Positions 60,000 through 64,000 of a stretch of DNA of 64,000 bases are shown here, in pieces (the stretch's first letter is position 1; each line of letters begins with the position of its first letter). Where the stretch lies: NCBI RefSeq assembly GCF_028204155.1, contig NZ_JAQLOI010000003.1:1568796-1632795 (forward strand). Direction: 5' to 3'. Both the position numbers and the translations under genes were made by a program. Under the pieces are notes generated by a model. The model was given only the letters and a program-made list of their open reading frames with translations. It was not told where the DNA came from and ran no database searches. Origin of the DNA: Vibrio algarum. GTDB lineage: Bacteria > Pseudomonadota > Gammaproteobacteria > Enterobacterales > Vibrionaceae.

Positions 60000-61459
60000 C
60001 TACACCTTTGACTTGGGAAAACTAATTTCTATTTTTAAACCACCCAGTTCAGAGTGGCTAGCGATTATAGTTCCGCCGTGTGCCAGAACTATATTTTTGC
60101 ATATCGATAACCCTAAACCAGAACCACCACTCGCCCTACTGCGAGATTTATCTACTCGGTAAAGCCTATCAAATAACTTCGGTAGAGAGTCATTTGGAAC
60201 ACTAGGATAGCTATCTTGAAAGATAACACTTAGGAAGTCGGCATTTTGAGAAACCGAAATAGCAATAGCCCCTGGCTTGTCGGTATACCGGATACAATTT
60301 TCCATTAAGTTTAAAAACAACTGTGTTAGCGCATTTTGATCCCCTTTTATTATCGGATCTTCACCAGCTAAAGCGCTGAGTGTAATGGCCAGTTTTTTCT
60401 CCTTCAGACGTATTTCATTCTGATTGACAACATTCGCGACAATAGAAGATATATTTGTTACTTCTGTAAATTCAAATTTCACGCCAGAATCAGATAGAGA
60501 TAACTCATAGAGATCGTTTACTAGCTTTCCTAACGTCAAAACTTGTTGATGTAGCGAACTAATGTATTGAGGTTCAGGTTTTCTAATACCGTCTTGAATC
60601 GCTTCAATTTCACTGCGTAATACAGTAATTGGAGTCCTTAGTTCGTGAGAGATATCAGATAACCACTGTTCTCTATCTGATTTCTGTTTCTTAAGTGCTT
60701 GAACAAGTTGATTAAAAGCCAATGTTAATTGAGCAAGTTCATCGCTGCCCTTTGTATTAAGCTGAAAATCTAACTCACCTCTTTCAACAGCGGTTGCCCC
60801 TTCGTGAAGCGCTTTCAGAGGCTTTAAAAAATGACGTACTAGATAAAACGCAATAACAAAAGAAAACAAAATAGTTAATGCCATCACGCTGAATGTATTT
60901 TTGCTCTGCTGCTGAAAAAACTCTCGGCGAGTTCTTCAGAAATACTTTTGTTTTGGAGTATGCTCAACCAACCAACGACTTTATCTTCCACGACTATTTC
61001 TATTTTGACTTGCTTGGAAATACTGGCTTCATACTCTAAATTTTCTGGTAAGCCCAAAATTGAACGATGATGGTCATCAAGCAGATTAATTCGAACACTT
61101 AAAGGGACAAGAGCCGAGTCTTTATTTTCTTTGTGTTTATCAAAGCGAGGTGTATCATGGCCTTTACCAGGAGGGTGATCGTTAGGAAGTCCTTGAGGCG
61201 GTGGTGGCTCGCCAAACTGGTTTAAAATCCCTGCCCATAGGTATGGTGCTGACGTTAAGCGTTGCCAACCGAACGTAGGTGAATAATATCCTTTCAATTT
61301 CTCAGCCATGAGTTCTGCTTTTTCAACTTCTTTGTTATTTAAATAGCTTTGCAATCCATTCTGAAAGCTAGAGCTTACCAACCAGGTCATGGTTCCTAGC
61401 ATGACTACGCATACAAGTAGTATAGAAACAAAAAGTTTAGTAAAAATAGAAAGTCGCAC
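60000..61459 (-). CDS. baeS: Sensor histidine kinase, BaeS-like, frameshifted
   Basis: About 486 residues once joined. The first frame (from 61459) gives an N-terminal helix (about 6-28), a periplasmic domain (about 29-165) with an unusual Pro/His-rich insert (PPPPQGLPNDHPPGKGHDTP), and ends at 60884. Adding one base to the A6 run 60915-60920 leads into the second frame: FFQQQSKNTFSVMALTILFSFVIAFYLV (helix 2), HAMP, the H-box SDISHELRTPITVLRSE, N-box LMENCIRYT and the ATP lid GGSGLGLSICKNI. The kinase is complete after this correction. It is upstream of baeR in a two-gene operon. Confidence 0.88.
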
Positions 61460-61613
61460 AAACGCACCGAAATTTAAAAAAGTCCTGTAAGTATACGATG
61501 GTCCACTATTTTTGTCATAACAGAGCGTTAATCTCCACTATTTCTCCATACTTTTATTGGTTTAACTCTCCAAATTTAACTATCCAAGTTATGAAATTTC
61601 AAACAGCCCAACC

Positions 61614-61643
61614 TAAAAAAAGGAGTTGCAACGTGCAACTCCT
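61614..61643 (-). terminator. Rho-independent terminator after galM
   Basis: The stem AGGAGTTGCA, loop CGT on the transcript, TGCAACTCCT is followed on the minus strand by a run of T's. It lies 130 bases beyond the galM stop, after the short tandem repeats. It is strong by stem and T tract. Confidence 0.9.
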
Positions 61644-61700
61644 GCTAGGTAGCCTGATATGCTATCCCCTATCCCCTATCACCAATTAGTTAATACCATC

Positions 61701-61757
61701 AACTGCATTTAATCCTATTAACTGTATTTGTTCCCATTAACTGCATTTTTTCATATT
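61701..61757. repeat. Three tandem copies of a 19-base unit
   Basis: Units begin at 61701, 61720 and 61739 and share AACTGYATTT at the start and ATT at the end, with the middle varying. A fourth, partial AACTA starts at 61758. They lie in the galM 3' untranslated stretch between its stop and its terminator. Confidence 0.7.
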
Positions 61758-61772
61758 AACTAATAGTGGTGG

Positions 61773-62807
61773 CTACCCAAAATCATACAATATTGAGTGG
61801 TTATAGATTTCGCCCGGATGAAGAATATTAGAAGGAAACGCATCTATATTTATGCCATTCACATAGTTTTTTGGTTCCAAACATAACGCGGAAAATCGAG
61901 AGTAGACTGCTCCGTTCTTCCCTTTTACATCATTTAGATTGTGTCCGTTATAGAAGTGTAACGTCTGCTCATTTGAGCTTATCTTCAACTGTCGACCAGC
62001 TGCACTGAGCGTCGCCATTAATATCAACTCTTTATCGTGATTATCCATTACATATGAGTGGTTAATTCCTTCGTCATGCATTTCTTGTACACTAGTCGTT
62101 AACAAGGTCGGAGCACTGAAATCCATACAAGTATTTGCAACATCCAATACTTTACCCGTTGGCATGCGGTCTTCTTTTTGCTCTAACAGAAACGTAGAGT
62201 TGAGCTGTAAAACATGATTTTCAATGGAACCGCTATCATGCCCATTCAGGTTGAAGTAACTATGTTCAGTAAAACTAACAGGCGTTGCCATATCTGTCGT
62301 GGCCGTCATCTCAAGCTTTAGCAGGTTTTTATCGGTTAAGGTATAAACCGCATCTACAACGACATTTCCAGCGAAGCCTTGCTCACCGTCTTGATCAAAC
62401 AGTTTTAGGTGAAGAGCGACAAACTCTTTCTCTTGCTTTATTTCAATTAAGCGCCAAACTCGCAAGTTATAACCTAAATAACCGCCATGAAGGTTATGTT
62501 TGCCGTCATATACGTTAGCATTCAGTTTGTGGGTTTTACCTGCTAATGTGTATTGTGCACCTTCAATACGATTTGCAACTCGCCCTATTAATGCTCCCAT
62601 AAAATGTTGCGGCTCAGCATAAGATTTGATTTCATCATATCCAGCGACTACATCAGCAATATTGCCCTTCTCATCCGGAACCCAAAGATGAGTAATTATG
62701 CCCCCAAGTTGGCTAATTTTTACCTTCATTCCTGTGTTATTGGAAAGCGTAAATATATCAACGTTTTGGTTATAAAACAGGCCATGTTTTTCACGTTCAA
62801 TTTTCAT
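61773..62807 (-). CDS. galM: Aldose 1-epimerase (galactose mutarotase family)
   Basis: A 344-residue mutarotase that interconverts alpha and beta anomers of sugars such as galactose. Family residues are visible: NRIEGAQYTLAGKTHKLNAN, the catalytic His in FTEHSYFNLNGH, and the catalytic Glu region ALCLEPKNYVNGIN. I chose ATG 62807 (MKIEREKHGLF) with GGTGAG upstream, against the frame to 62828. Other gal genes are absent, so the sugar is uncertain; the neighbouring 2-hydroxyacid dehydrogenase on the same strand suggests a sugar-acid or sugar catabolic set. Confidence 0.9.
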   Translation of the reverse strand: MKIEREKHGLFYNQNVDIFTLSNNTGMKVKISQLGGIITHLWVPDEKGNIADVVAGYDEIKSYAEPQHFMGALIGRVANRIEGAQYTLAGKTHKLNANVYDGKHNLHGGYLGYNLRVWRLIEIKQEKEFVALHLKLFDQDGEQGFAGNVVVDAVYTLTDKNLLKLEMTATTDMATPVSFTEHSYFNLNGHDSGSIENHVLQLNSTFLLEQKEDRMPTGKVLDVANTCMDFSAPTLLTTSVQEMHDEGINHSYVMDNHDKELILMATLSAAGRQLKISSNEQTLHFYNGHNLNDVKGKNGAVYSRFSALCLEPKNYVNGINIDAFPSNILHPGEIYNHSILYDFG

Positions 62808-62839
62808 ATATCTCACCAGATTTGGCATGCAAAAATCTG

Positions 62840-62860
62840 CGGTACTCAGTTTGAGTACCG
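62840..62860 (-). terminator. Terminator or attenuator between the hydroxyacid dehydrogenase and galM genes
   Basis: On the minus strand CGGTACTCA, AAC, TGAGTACCG is followed by CAGATTTTTG. The 9-base perfect stem lies 30 bases after the dehydrogenase stop and about 33 bases before the galM start. It would reduce read-through from the dehydrogenase gene into galM. Confidence 0.75.
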
Positions 62861-62890
62861 AAAATTAATAGAATTACGGGTTAAATAGAC

Positions 62891-63859
62891 CTAAGGATTA
62901 ATAACGTTTTGTGGATGACCATTAAGATGTGATTTCACGTTTTCAGCAACCGTCGCCATTATACGAGATCTTGCATCTAATGTAGCCCACGCAACGTGTG
63001 GCGTAACCACACAGTTTTTTGCATCTAATAATGGATTGTCAGCTTCTGGTGGTTCTTGATGAAGTGTGTCTAACCCTGCTCCGGCGATAGTTCCGTCGTT
63101 GAGTGCGTCTGCAAGATCTTGCTCGACGACCAATTGTCCTCTCGACGTATTAATTAAAAAGGCACTATTTTTCATTAACTGAAACTTTTCCATATTCATC
63201 ATGTTTTCAGTGTCAGGAAAAACAGGACAGTGCAGAGAAACAAAATCGGATTGAGCAAGTAGTTCATCCAACTCTACGAAATCGTGTTTGTACTCTGGAA
63301 TAACACTACGAAACTTATCGTAAGCAAGGACATTCATTTTGAACGCACTCGCTATTTCGCCTACACGGCGACCAATATTGCCAAACCCAACTATCCCTAT
63401 CGTTTTTCCCGCAAGTTCAATTTGTGGGCTCAACCAATATGTCCAATCTATGTTGTTCGTCCAACCACGATTTTCACGAACGTCTTTGCTGTTAATTTCT
63501 ATTGCTCTTGCTAAACGGAAGATCATAGCAAAAGCCATTTCTGCAACCGTATCGGTACCATATACTGGGACATTGAGTACCGATATACCTTTCTCTTTGG
63601 CATATTGATAATCAACCACATTGTAACCTGTCGCTAATACAGCAATACATTCCAGATTCGGACAAGCATCAATAACTTGCTGATTAATTGCCGTTTTGTT
63701 GGTCAATATGACATGCGCATCTTTTGCTCTTTTAATAACTTGTTCAACACCATCGATAGATCGGTCGAAACAAGTAAACTCACCTAGTTCTGCAATGGCA
63801 TCCCATGGGTTATCTCCCGGATTGAGTGTGTAACCATCTAGGCATACGATTCTTTTCAT
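62891..63859 (-). CDS. D-2-hydroxyacid dehydrogenase (NAD-dependent)
   Basis: A 322-residue member of the D-isomer 2-hydroxyacid dehydrogenase family. The Rossmann motif IGIVGFGNIGRRVGEIA and the active-site residues in FLINTSRGQLV (Arg), LHQEPPEADNP (Glu) and VVTPHVAWAT (His) are clear. Substrates may be glycerate, glyoxylate or hydroxypyruvate; the sequence is nearest to the HprA/GhrB-like type, but I cannot fix it. An AAAGGAACAG ribosome-binding site precedes the start. The gene upstream, at the right edge, encodes a membrane protein, perhaps a transporter for the acid used. Confidence 0.9.
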   Translation of the reverse strand: MKRIVCLDGYTLNPGDNPWDAIAELGEFTCFDRSIDGVEQVIKRAKDAHVILTNKTAINQQVIDACPNLECIAVLATGYNVVDYQYAKEKGISVLNVPVYGTDTVAEMAFAMIFRLARAIEINSKDVRENRGWTNNIDWTYWLSPQIELAGKTIGIVGFGNIGRRVGEIASAFKMNVLAYDKFRSVIPEYKHDFVELDELLAQSDFVSLHCPVFPDTENMMNMEKFQLMKNSAFLINTSRGQLVVEQDLADALNDGTIAGAGLDTLHQEPPEADNPLLDAKNCVVTPHVAWATLDARSRIMATVAENVKSHLNGHPQNVINP

Positions 63860-63887
63860 TTTCTGTTCCTTTCTATTATGTCTGCCA

Positions 63888-64000
63888 TTAGCTTGAAACT
63901 AATATACGTTTCATCGAACCAAACAATTTCTTAATCAATTTATTAAATGCAGGAACTTGGCTGGATAAAATCAGCAAGATAATGATCACAAGCGCAAGCG
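63888..64000 (-). CDS. C-terminal end of a membrane protein, possibly a transporter (partial)
   Basis: On the minus strand the frame open from the window edge ends at 63888-63890. It gives about 36 residues: a hydrophobic run ALVIIILLILSS followed by QVPAFNKLIKKLFGSMKRILVSS, a basic amphipathic tail. This is the shape of a last transmembrane helix and cytoplasmic end. The family cannot be told. It lies 28 bases upstream of the hydroxyacid dehydrogenase start, so co-transcription, as transporter with enzyme, is likely. Confidence 0.55.
   Translation of the reverse strand, partial: LALVIIILLILSSQVPAFNKLIKKLFGSMKRILVSS

Noticed and set aside
62285..62888. Plus-strand frames opposite galM
   Set aside because: They are antisense to a conserved enzyme gene and have no supporting feature.
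1..64000. CRISPR arrays, tRNA or rRNA genes, insertion sequences
   Set aside because: No regularly spaced direct repeats, tRNA-like cloverleaf with a CCA end, rRNA core sequence or transposase with terminal repeats was seen.

Overview
The window looks like chromosome 1 of a Vibrio or close relative in the Vibrionaceae. Supporting content includes fabV, a tesA/ybbA/ybbP cluster, nrdD-nrdG, zwf-pgl-gnd, patZ, modABC, a BaeSR-type two-component system, a DUF3319 gene and a Vibrio-type dif site. Base composition is AT-rich. A dif-like Xer site at 650-677 and an exact matS (MatP) site at 13937-13949 place it in the replication terminus region.

Layout. Bases 1-615 are the right-hand end of a filamentous (ino)virus or satellite: the end of a probable replication protein, a gene-V-type ssDNA-binding protein and a 54-residue ORF. 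They abut the dif site. Next come yciH, a DUF3319 gene and a broken tyrosine recombinase (0.9-2.6 kb), then ddl, a SPOR lipoprotein and patZ. At 7.7-10.1 kb is the 5-oxoprolinase operon pxpABC, facing an FAD oxidoreductase. At 11.5-12 kb is a gene-free stretch with a cluster of DnaA-box-like 9-mers. Then follow ybbP-ybbA divergent from tesA, fabV, an EAL phosphodiesterase, an ABC-ATPase-domain protein, an aspartic-protease-like lipoprotein, an aminotransferase and nrdDG with NrdR boxes. At 27-31.4 kb is an RND efflux pump. At 31.5-34.9 kb is a probable sulfane-sulfur (persulfide) response locus: two YeeE/YedE channels and a two-cysteine ArsR repressor, facing a DUF2892 protein and a CoA-disulfide-reductase/rhodanese fusion. 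At 35-42 kb are a CNMP-CBS-DUF294 nucleotidyltransferase with a DEDDh exonuclease, a fabH paralogue, trxC and a KefG/KefB-like pair. At 42-45 kb is modABC. Then come an outer-membrane barrel, a PhnD-PAS-GGEEF cyclase, and the oxidative pentose-phosphate operon zwf-pgl-gnd. An acyl-CoA desaturase follows, with two FabR-like operators, and then smaller genes. The window ends with BaeSR, galM and a 2-hydroxyacid dehydrogenase.

How genes work together. zwf-pgl-gnd make NADPH and pentose phosphates. desA, fabV and fabH shape membrane lipids. nrdDG supply dNTPs without oxygen. modABC supplies molybdate. The EAL and GGEEF proteins are opposing c-di-GMP enzymes at separate loci. The sulfur locus joins sensing, transport and reductive detoxification.

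A major caveat: eight genes carry nine single-base losses, every one in or beside a homopolymer run. Restoring one base gives a full, conserved protein each time. This looks more like residual long-read assembly error than real gene decay, so these genes are annotated at full length.
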